Origin: Sphingobacterium sp.
Lineage (GTDB): Bacteria > Bacteroidota > Bacteroidia > SpSt-205
Length of the DNA: 10,176 nucleotides
Assembly (NCBI GenBank): GCA_028276345.1
Contig: JAPYWM010000033.1
Coordinates: forward strand, 1 to 10,176
Direction: 5' to 3'
Position numbers and translations under genes: made by a program. Below the pieces are notes generated by a model. That model saw nothing but the letters and a program-made list of their open reading frames with translations. It was not told where the DNA came from and ran no database searches. This document shows positions 1 to 5,449 of the stretch, in pieces (within the stretch, counting starts at the first letter, position 1; the number at the start of each line of letters is the position of its first letter).

Positions 1-525
1 AGAGAACTGCGGGAGGTAGTTCGAGAGATTCCCGACTTTCCTCAACCGGGGGTGATTTTTAAGGATATTTCCCCGTTGTTTTTGCGGCCTCGGCTGGTGG
101 AACGGTGCGTGGAGGAGTTAGCTCGCCTTTTTCGAGTGCTGGATGTGAATAAAGTAGTGGGCATTGAGAGTCGGGGATTTCTTTTGGGGCCAATGATTGC
201 GCTGGAGCTGGAGGCGGGCTTTGCCATTGTACGTAAGAAAGGCAAGCTCCCCCAAGTGGCCGCCAGCATTTCGTATGAGTTAGAATACGGTTCTGCCACC
301 ATCGAAATGGCAAAGGAAGTCATAGAGGCTGGCGACCGGGTGTTGATTCACGATGATCTTTTAGCGACGGGGGGTACGGCGGCGGCAGCGGCCAAGCTCG
401 TGGAAAATATCGGCGCTAAGGTGGTTGGCTTTGCTTTTTTGATAGAGCTGGCCCATTTAGGCGGACGAAAAGCGCTGGAACCCTTCCAAGCTCCTATAAA
501 GACCATCCTCACTTACGAGCGCTAA
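1..525 (+). CDS. apt: Adenine phosphoribosyltransferase (5' end off window)
   Basis: Catalyses adenine + PRPP to AMP + pyrophosphate in purine salvage, in the cytosol. The frame is open from base 1, and the first visible residues (RELREVVREIPDFPQPGVIFKD) in frame match the usual Apt N-terminus, so only a handful of residues and the start codon are missing. The GTG at 52 falls inside this conserved block and is not the start. The PRPP-binding loop DDLLATGGT is at bases 352-378 (visible residues 118-126), and a GIESRGF segment lies earlier, around base 160. The protein ends ILTYER, a normal Apt end; 174 residues are visible against a usual 170-183. The reading frame is intact. Its 3' end overlaps, tail to tail, the end of the glycosyltransferase gene on the other strand by 17 bp, so there is no intergenic terminator. 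Family assignment is very secure. Confidence 0.96.
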   Translation, partial: RELREVVREIPDFPQPGVIFKDISPLFLRPRLVERCVEELARLFRVLDVNKVVGIESRGFLLGPMIALELEAGFAIVRKKGKLPQVAASISYELEYGSATIEMAKEVIEAGDRVLIHDDLLATGGTAAAAAKLVENIGAKVVGFAFLIELAHLGGRKALEPFQAPIKTILTYER

Positions 526-1708
526 CGGCCCGAAGCCAATGATAAAACGGCTCCATAGGAGCCTGCTCTAAGGTTGCGATGCAGGGGTAAGGGGTTTTTT
601 GAGAAAGGGTGTATTGGCAAAACCACCCACACCCATAGCACGACATGGGCCGATGCAGGATAAAAGGCTGATGGGGAAAAGACGCAGGATACGGAAAAAA
701 GCGTCCCCAGTGCCCGCCCCCCATCAGGACGAGCGTCGGTTTACCCCAGGTAGCCGCTATGTGGGTAAGGCCTGTCTCGGGGCCAATCACAGCTTCTGCA
801 TGCATAATGGCGCTGACCGTCTCCACCAGGGAGGTACGACCTATTAAGTCGCTGATAGCTCTACTTGGTAGCGATGTGGTAGTGGCTTGTGCATAGGAGC
901 TTTCATAAGGGGTGCCTAAGAGCACTAAGGGAAGCCGCAGAGTTTCCCAAGCCTGCTCTAATAGATGCCTGATTAGCGTAGGCTGGGGCTTTCGGTAGGG
1001 GGCGGCTGCACCAGGTAAAAAGATTAGATAGGGCTTTGGGAGTTCCATAAGCAGCTTTGGCCAGGAGGCATGCAGGGCCGCATATATACCGTAGTCCAGT
1101 CCGGCTCCGCCTAAATGGGGGAGGAATTCCTCGTAGACCTTCCATGGGTGAGGGGGACTGGAGGAGGTCGGCCAGGCCTTGTCGTATAAGAGGGTATCTA
1201 TTGCACGGGCCAAGTAGGGGGGTTCTAAGGCATCTGGAGAACGGCGAAGAGCCCACCGTTCAGATGCCGGATAAAACCACGCCAGGCTATCCTCTACGGC
1301 GATGCGCCGGCGAAGGGTGGTATTGAGAAGAAGGCCTGGGGGCTCCTTCTTCAGGAGGGTCCAGGTTTGGCGCCGATAGGTAGGCGAACGCAAAAGCTTT
1401 TGGGGGACTAAGGGGGTTATCTTATCAAATAAGCCCGTAAAGCGGGCTAAATCCGCCCAGAGGGAGTTGGCTAAGAGGTGGATTTTTCGGTCGGGGAAGG
1501 CTTTTTTGAGGGTGGCTACGAGCGGTAGCCACAGCCAAAAGTCACCTATTCCATCCAGGCGAGGCAGGATGAGCCAGCCTGCGTCTGAGCTACGCCGAGG
1601 CCGCCCAGAAAGGAGCATTTCCCCCACGGCCCAGCCGCTACGCAAAAAGACGCGGCCCCTCGCCTCTCCCTGGCGAAGGGCCGAGCGCCAATTCCCCACA
1701 AAAATCAC
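509..1708 (-). CDS. Glycosyltransferase family 9 (heptosyltransferase-like)
   Basis: A 399-residue GT9 protein of the ADP-heptose:LPS heptosyltransferase superfamily, likely adding a sugar to a cell-surface glycan or LPS core at the cytoplasmic face of the inner membrane. Visible marks: a first Rossmann motif with LPRLDGIGDFWLWLP (about residues 48-62), the start of the second domain at YLIFLPGAAAPYRKP (227-241), and the GT9 signature GPETGLTHIAA (309-319). A C-terminal cysteine set (C357, C360, C364, C376; CYGCGWFC then PC) could bind a metal and is seen in a subset of GT9 enzymes. The start is GTG, sharing the bases GTGA with the hppD stop, so translation is probably coupled. About 40 residues precede the catalytic fold, and a later start is possible. 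Acceptor and donor sugar cannot be told from sequence. Its presence behind a tyrosine-degradation pair is odd and may only reflect gene packing. Confidence 0.88.
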   Translation of the reverse strand: MIFVGNWRSALRQGEARGRVFLRSGWAVGEMLLSGRPRRSSDAGWLILPRLDGIGDFWLWLPLVATLKKAFPDRKIHLLANSLWADLARFTGLFDKITPLVPQKLLRSPTYRRQTWTLLKKEPPGLLLNTTLRRRIAVEDSLAWFYPASERWALRRSPDALEPPYLARAIDTLLYDKAWPTSSSPPHPWKVYEEFLPHLGGAGLDYGIYAALHASWPKLLMELPKPYLIFLPGAAAPYRKPQPTLIRHLLEQAWETLRLPLVLLGTPYESSYAQATTTSLPSRAISDLIGRTSLVETVSAIMHAEAVIGPETGLTHIAATWGKPTLVLMGGGHWGRFFPYPASFPHQPFILHRPMSCYGCGWFCQYTLSQKTPYPCIATLEQAPMEPFYHWLRAVSARK

Positions 1709-2835
1709 AGATTACCTCGTCGGGCCTGCTCTCGCTCTATCGCCTCAAATAACGCCTTGAAGTTCCCCTTCCCAAATGATTTGGCCCCCTTGCGCTGAAT
1801 AATCTCATAAAATACCGTCGGCCGATCCTGCACCGGCTTCGTAAAGATTTGCAGGAGATACCCCTCATCATCCCGGTCTACGAGAATACCCAGCTCTGAC
1901 AATTCAGACAAGGCTTCATCAATCTTTCCTACCCGGGCCAGGAGGTCTTCGTAATAAGTCTTTGGCGTCTCTAAAAACTCCACACCCCGCCGCCGCAGCT
2001 CCCGAACCGTATACAGAATATCGTCCGTCGCCAGCGCAATATGCTGAGCGCCCTGCCCATGATAGAACTCCAGATACTCCTCAATCTGCGACTTACGCCG
2101 GCCCTGAGCGGGTTCGTTGATGGGGAACTTGATGTAGCCGTTGCCATTAGCCATGACTTTGCTCATGAGGGCTGAGTATTCGGTGGAGATGTCTTTATCG
2201 TCAAAGGAGACCAGCTGCCGAAAGCCCATGACATCCCGGTAGAAGGCGACGAACTGATTCATTTCGCCGAGGTAGACATTGCCTACGATGTGATCGACAT
2301 ATTTGAGGCCCACCGGTTCGCTTTTACCGAAGCCCCTCCACGGTATGAAGCCCGGGAGGAAGGGGCCGTTGTAGTTTTTGCGCTCGACGAAGATATGTAC
2401 GGTATCCCCGTAGGTGTGGATGCCTGAAAGTACCACGTGGCCATGCTCATCTTCCAGGCGGGTGGGCGGCATGAAAGCCCGGCCCCCGCGCTTAGTGGTT
2501 TCCTCAAAGGCTTTCGTGGCGTCTTCTACCCAGAGGGCGATCGTGCGTACCCCATCCCCATGCCGGTAAATATGGTCAGCGATGAAGTTGCCCGGATGGT
2601 AAGGCGTGGTCAGGACGAGGGTTACCTTGCCCTGGCGCAGCACATAGCTGGCGGCTTCTCGGTAGCCGGTTTCCAGGCCCCGATACGCCACCGGCTGAAA
2701 TCCAAAAGCGTGTTGATAATAATACGCGGACTGCTTAGCATTCCCGCAGTAAAACTCTACATAATCCGTGCCGAGTATAGGGAGAAAGTCTTTTTCCTCG
2801 GCGACAGGTGCGGTTTTTTCGGCTATCGTCGTCAT
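1705..2835 (-). CDS. hppD: 4-hydroxyphenylpyruvate dioxygenase
   Basis: Converts 4-hydroxyphenylpyruvate + O2 to homogentisate + CO2, the second step of tyrosine catabolism; a cytosolic non-haem Fe(II) enzyme. The protein is 376 residues, normal for the family, and has two glyoxalase/VOC-type halves (about 20-155 and 178-345). The expected 2-His-1-Glu iron ligands are in place: H182 in VDHIVGN, H265 in AQHIALATDD, E344 in FYEIIQRKG. The substrate-pocket segment KFPINEP (236-242), the downstream Q250, and the C-terminal lid GFGKGNFKALFEAIE-type segment (354-367) are also conserved. ATG at 2835 is 4 bp after the hmgA stop codon (TAAGCCTATG on the minus strand) with no clear Shine-Dalgarno sequence, suggesting coupling to hmgA. 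Its stop TGA overlaps the next gene's GTG. Product feeds directly into HmgA. No sign of damage. Confidence 0.97.
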   Translation of the reverse strand: MTTIAEKTAPVAEEKDFLPILGTDYVEFYCGNAKQSAYYYQHAFGFQPVAYRGLETGYREAASYVLRQGKVTLVLTTPYHPGNFIADHIYRHGDGVRTIALWVEDATKAFEETTKRGGRAFMPPTRLEDEHGHVVLSGIHTYGDTVHIFVERKNYNGPFLPGFIPWRGFGKSEPVGLKYVDHIVGNVYLGEMNQFVAFYRDVMGFRQLVSFDDKDISTEYSALMSKVMANGNGYIKFPINEPAQGRRKSQIEEYLEFYHGQGAQHIALATDDILYTVRELRRRGVEFLETPKTYYEDLLARVGKIDEALSELSELGILVDRDDEGYLLQIFTKPVQDRPTVFYEIIQRKGAKSFGKGNFKALFEAIEREQARRGNL

Positions 2836-2839
2836 AGGC

Positions 2840-4027
2840 TTATATGTTTTGGGTTTGTTTCATATCCTCGGGGAGCCAGGAGAGGTAGTAGTCTTTTATC
2901 TCAATGGCGAGGGCCTCTGGGGTGAGGTGCAAAGGGCGGAAGGTATCTACCATGACGGCGAGCTCACGGGTTTCTTTGGCGCCGATGCTTTTTTCTACGG
3001 CGCCGGGGTGCGGTCCATGCGGAATGCCCATCGGATGCAACGTAATCATCCCCCGCTCTACATGCTTACGGCTCATGAACTCCCCTTCTACGTAGTAGAG
3101 CACCTCGTCGGAGTCTACGTTACTGTGGTTGTAGGGAGCTGGGATGGCCAGCGGGTGATAATCATATAGCCTTGGCACGAAGGAGCACACCACAAACTGC
3201 CGCGCCTCAAAGTTCTGATGCACCGGCGGCGGCTGATGCACGCGTCCCGTTATCGGCTCAAACTCATGAATGGAAAACGCATACGGATACGAGCAGCCAT
3301 CCCACCCCACAAAGTCAAACGGATGCGTAGCGTAGATATAGTCAAATACCACCCCCCGCTTTTTGATGCGGATGAGGAATTCCCCCCGCTCGTCGTGGGT
3401 CTCGAGGTCCTGCGGCGGCCGCAGGTCCCGCTCGTGAAAAGGCGAGTGCTCCAGGAGCTGACCGTACTCATTCATGTACCGCTTCGGGAAGCGAATAGCC
3501 CCGCAGTAAGACTCTATGATGAAGAGTCGATTCTGCTGCGTATCAAAGTGAAGCTGGTAAATGACGCCCCGCGGAATATGCAAGTAATCGCCTGGCCGGA
3601 AAGGAACCTTTCCATAACCTGTGCGAAGTTCGCCCGTGCCTTCATGTACGAAAATCAGCTCGTCGGCCGAGGCATTTTTGTAGAAGTAGTCCGAAAAGCC
3701 TCGGGTAGGCGCTGCCAGGGAAAGGTGCACATCGTCATTGAAAAGCACGATCACCCGACTCTGTACGTAATCGTCCTTAGGCTGGATTTGGAACCCCCGG
3801 AGCGCCCGGTGCTGCATGTTGTTCTCAATAGCGGCCGTTGGACGTAGGTCCAGCGTCTTGTCGGAGATGGCTTTTACGATCGTGGGGGGATGCACATGAT
3901 ATATCAAGCTATACAAGTCCGAGAAGCCTTCGGTGCTTACCAGCTCTTCGGCGTAGAGGTGGCCGTTTTCTCGGAATTGGATGTGTCTTTTAGAGGGGAC
4001 TTGGCCCCGCCGTACATAATAAGGCAT
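2840..4027 (-). CDS. hmgA: Homogentisate 1,2-dioxygenase, short type
   Basis: Opens the ring of homogentisate with O2 to give maleylacetoacetate, the step after HPPD; a cytosolic cupin-fold Fe(II) enzyme. The 395-residue protein starts MPYYVRRGQVPSKRH and carries YAEELVSTEGFSDLYSLIYH (25-44), both typical of the family. The C-terminal cupin has the iron site: H301 in YNHSNVDSDE, an acidic ligand at D307 or E308, and H337 in the IPHGPHPG segment (335-342). It is shorter than the human and Pseudomonas enzymes (about 430-445 residues), as I recall for the Bacteroidota-type group. The ATG at 4027 is the only sensible start; a TAnnTTTG element ends 4 bp before it and there is no room for a Shine-Dalgarno site between them. 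First gene of a run with hppD and a GT9 gene. The fumarylacetoacetate hydrolase that would complete the pathway is not in this window. Confidence 0.95.
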   Translation of the reverse strand: MPYYVRRGQVPSKRHIQFRENGHLYAEELVSTEGFSDLYSLIYHVHPPTIVKAISDKTLDLRPTAAIENNMQHRALRGFQIQPKDDYVQSRVIVLFNDDVHLSLAAPTRGFSDYFYKNASADELIFVHEGTGELRTGYGKVPFRPGDYLHIPRGVIYQLHFDTQQNRLFIIESYCGAIRFPKRYMNEYGQLLEHSPFHERDLRPPQDLETHDERGEFLIRIKKRGVVFDYIYATHPFDFVGWDGCSYPYAFSIHEFEPITGRVHQPPPVHQNFEARQFVVCSFVPRLYDYHPLAIPAPYNHSNVDSDEVLYYVEGEFMSRKHVERGMITLHPMGIPHGPHPGAVEKSIGAKETRELAVMVDTFRPLHLTPEALAIEIKDYYLSWLPEDMKQTQNI

Positions 4028-4029
4028 GT

Positions 4030-4069
4030 GGCAAAAATAATAAAAAAGCGGCGACCCTAAGGCCGCCGC
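4030..4069 (-). terminator. Intrinsic terminator after the lipoprotein pair
   Basis: On the minus strand, a perfect 6-bp GC stem (GCGGCG at 4064-4069 as read on that strand, pairing with CGCCGC at 4048-4053) encloses a 10-nt loop that can add two more C:G pairs. It is followed at once by TTTTTTATTATTTTT (4033-4047). The hairpin lies 24 bp beyond the stop codon of the second lipoprotein gene at 4093. It should end the lipoprotein transcript and insulate hmgA, whose ATG is only 20 bp past the stem. Confidence 0.85.
4032..4039 (-). promoter_or_regulatory. Putative -7 promoter element TATTTTTG for hmgA
   Basis: The minus strand reads TATTTTTG-CCAC-ATG, an exact match to the Bacteroidota primary-sigma -7 consensus TAnnTTTG, ending 4 bp before the hmgA ATG. 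With the usual distance from this element, transcription would begin at or next to the ATG, giving a leaderless mRNA. No matching -33 TTG is seen at the expected distance, because that place is taken by the GC-rich terminator hairpin. The T-rich sequence also forms the terminator's U-tract, so a chance match is a real possibility. Confidence 0.45.
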
Positions 4070-4092
4070 CTGACGGGATTGGGGGCTCTCTT

Positions 4093-4680
4093 TTACTGGT
4101 AGGTTCGGGGGATGATGGACTCAAACTCAAAGGTAACCGTATCGGGGGGCGTGACGTTATGCCGGATGCCCCGCAGCCGCCCGCTGACCTGCGTAAACTG
4201 GGGAGAGAAGGTGAGGTTTTCGACAATGAGTGTATCGGTGGTATTGGAGGTGTCATAGAAGTGAGAGTAGCCCGTTACGATGTTGCCCCCTACTGGTTTT
4301 AGATTGGAGATTGCGGCGAAGCCGCTGACAAGCGTTGGCGTGCCGCCAGTAGTGTCTATATTCAAGGAAATTCCGGCGTATCGTAAGAAGTTTATGGTAG
4401 GGTCGCCCCACCGCGCTATAGACAGCGTCAGGGTACTACCGATGGTATAGACATCACACGGGCTTTGGCTATAATAAACATAGTTGTAGCTTTCCCGGAC
4501 GCGCCGGTTATTAAGGGTATCTTGGGCGATGATGGTGCCTTTGATGTAGCCTTGCTGATAGGGAGCGACATAATCGGGGCCAGCGGGACCCTGCGGGCCA
4601 GCCGGCCCTTCCGGCCCGCGCTTACACGCTAAGAGCGTTAGCGTGAGGACCACAAAAAGCTGCACTAAACCCTGTTTCAT
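4093..4680 (-). CDS. Lipoprotein with short collagen-like stub (second copy)
   Basis: Function unknown. The 195-residue protein has a clear lipoprotein signal peptide (hydrophobic residues 5-17, lipobox LLAC, lipidated C19). Straight after the cysteine come five Gly-X-Y triplets, GPE GPA GPQ GPA GPD (22-36). A domain of about 155 residues rich in Thr, Tyr, Asn and Ser follows, starting QQGYIKGT and probably beta-stranded. It ends with PPDTVTFEFESIIPR, which resembles the end of the upstream gene's product, so the two are diverged tandem paralogues. The likely location is the outer membrane or cell surface. The ATG at 4680 lies 3 bp after the stop of the first copy, with AAGG just before it; the pair is surely co-transcribed and is followed by a strong terminator. 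Five triplets are too few for a stable triple helix by themselves; the stub may act as a stiff spacer from the lipid anchor (inference). Confidence 0.85.
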   Translation of the reverse strand: MKQGLVQLFVVLTLTLLACKRGPEGPAGPQGPAGPDYVAPYQQGYIKGTIIAQDTLNNRRVRESYNYVYYSQSPCDVYTIGSTLTLSIARWGDPTINFLRYAGISLNIDTTGGTPTLVSGFAAISNLKPVGGNIVTGYSHFYDTSNTTDTLIVENLTFSPQFTQVSGRLRGIRHNVTPPDTVTFEFESIIPRTYQ

Positions 4681-4683
4681 ACC

Positions 4684-5325
4684 TTATTGAGCTTGTAGGA
4701 GGAGCTTCTGTGCTTGTCCTTGACGCTGATAAGGGATGAGGCGATAAATCCGGGAGGAAAATTCCACCTTGGCCGTATCGGCAGGGGTCTTGCTACGTTT
4801 GACATAAACCAGCTGCCCACTCACCAGGGTATCTCCTCTAAGCGTCAGGCTCGTCACATAAGCGGTATCCTGTGAGAAGGAGGAATAATAGTTCAGGTTG
4901 TAACGCGAGACAGAGCTGCTCGAAATGTCAAGCAGGGTGCCGTCAAGGGAGCTAATCTGGGTAGTATTAGTGCTTCTTCTGTGGCCCAGCTGTATACTCA
5001 TGTAGCCGCCCATTTCCCCCTCTCGAGATAAGGATATCTGAATGGTATCGGGATCGTTTAGTTCGGGCATCCATGTGCCAGGTATGGAAATCCATGTAGG
5101 GACGTAAGTATAGTTGAAGCTCAGTTGGAAGTCTTGGTTTCTGGTGATATCCCGGCCTTTGACGGTGCCGCGGATGTAGCCTTCTTCCGAGCGAGTCAGG
5201 TTTTGGCCTGCGGGACCCTGCGGGCCGGCTGGCCCTTGCGGCCCTTCCTTACCTCGGCAATTCCACAGGAGCGATGCTCCCAAAACCGCTAAAAGCGCCC
5301 AAATGCGCATGCTCAGGTTTCGCAT
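4684..5325 (-). CDS. Lipoprotein with short collagen-like stub (first copy)
   Basis: Function unknown; paralogue of the next gene downstream. From the ATG at 5325 the product is 213 residues: signal peptide with hydrophobic core about 8-20, then a lipobox-like LLWNC (C23; the -1 Asn is unusual but acceptable in a loose Bacteroidota lipobox). Six Gly-X-Y triplets follow, GKE GPQ GPA GPQ GPA GQN (25-42), and then a Ser/Thr/Tyr-rich domain beginning EEGYIRGT, matching QQGYIKGT of its neighbour. The C-terminal PADTAKVEFSSRIYR also matches. A GTG at 5349 would extend the frame by 8 residues, but it lies upstream of the -7 element and so was rejected; ATG at 5310 is a less likely alternative. Most likely a surface-exposed or periplasm-facing lipid-anchored protein. 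No known enzymatic motif was recognised. Confidence 0.82.
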   Translation of the reverse strand: MRNLSMRIWALLAVLGASLLWNCRGKEGPQGPAGPQGPAGQNLTRSEEGYIRGTVKGRDITRNQDFQLSFNYTYVPTWISIPGTWMPELNDPDTIQISLSREGEMGGYMSIQLGHRRSTNTTQISSLDGTLLDISSSSVSRYNLNYYSSFSQDTAYVTSLTLRGDTLVSGQLVYVKRSKTPADTAKVEFSSRIYRLIPYQRQGQAQKLLLQAQ

Positions 5326-5329
5326 GGGG

Positions 5330-5337
5330 CAAAGGTA
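5330..5337 (-). promoter_or_regulatory. Putative -7 promoter element TACCTTTG for the lipoprotein pair
   Basis: The minus strand reads TACCTTTG-CCCC-ATG, an exact TAnnTTTG match 4 bp before the ATG at 5325, the same geometry as at hmgA. It supports the ATG at 5325 over the GTG at 5349 and predicts a leaderless transcript. No TTG lies 17-23 bp upstream; the nearest TTTG is 28 bp upstream, inside an inverted repeat. Confidence 0.55.
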
Positions 5338-5348
5338 CAAGGCTATCA

Positions 5349-5370
5349 CTTTGCCGGATAAATAGCAAAG
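5349..5370. promoter_or_regulatory. Inverted repeat CTTTGC-N10-GCAAAG in the divergent promoter region
   Basis: A perfect 6-bp inverted repeat with a 10-bp spacer, lying 12 to 33 bp upstream of the lipoprotein -7 element. The size and two-turn spacing fit a dimeric regulator site, and it covers the -33 zone of the lipoprotein promoter. A 6-bp repeat in 100 bp can also arise by chance, and no second copy was seen in the window. Confidence 0.25.
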
Positions 5371-5434
5371 CGCTGTTTGGTTTTCCTGGCGGCGGGTAGG
5401 GGGAGGTTTTGCCCTGCATGCGGCGGGTTTGGCT

Positions 5435-5442
5435 TATCTTTG
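5435..5442 (+). promoter_or_regulatory. Putative -7 promoter element TATCTTTG for lipA
   Basis: Exact TAnnTTTG match, 7 bp before the lipA ATG at 5450. A TTG at 5409-5411 lies 23 bp upstream, at the long end of the spacing known for Bacteroidota -33/-7 promoters. The GGAGGG at 5442-5447 looks like a Shine-Dalgarno sequence but overlaps the last base of this element and sits only 2-3 nt from the ATG, so it would be mostly or wholly left out of an mRNA started from here. Confidence 0.5.
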
Positions 5443-5449
5443 GAGGGAT

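Noticed and set aside
541..563. Hairpin GGCTCC-ATA-GGAGCC as terminator for apt or for the GT9 operon
   Set aside because: On the plus strand no U-run follows. On the minus strand only four T follow and it lies before the GT9 stop codon, so it is not convincing.
2437..2925. Plus-strand open frame of about 160 codons inside hppD
   Set aside because: Antisense to well-conserved hppD sequence, no supporting start signal and no protein features.
3218..3847. A 209-codon open frame on the plus strand inside hmgA
   Set aside because: It is wholly antisense to a clear hmgA with intact active-site residues, has no promoter or ribosome-site evidence, and no recognisable protein features. Such frames are common opposite GC-rich genes.
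5326..5349. GTG at 5349 as start of the first lipoprotein
   Set aside because: It would place the TACCTTTG element inside the coding region and put eight residues in front of an already complete signal peptide.
5429..5449. TTG at 5429 as the lipA start
   Set aside because: The seven added residues are encoded by the -7 element TATCTTTG and the GGAGGG; ATG at 5450 gives the normal LipA N-terminus.
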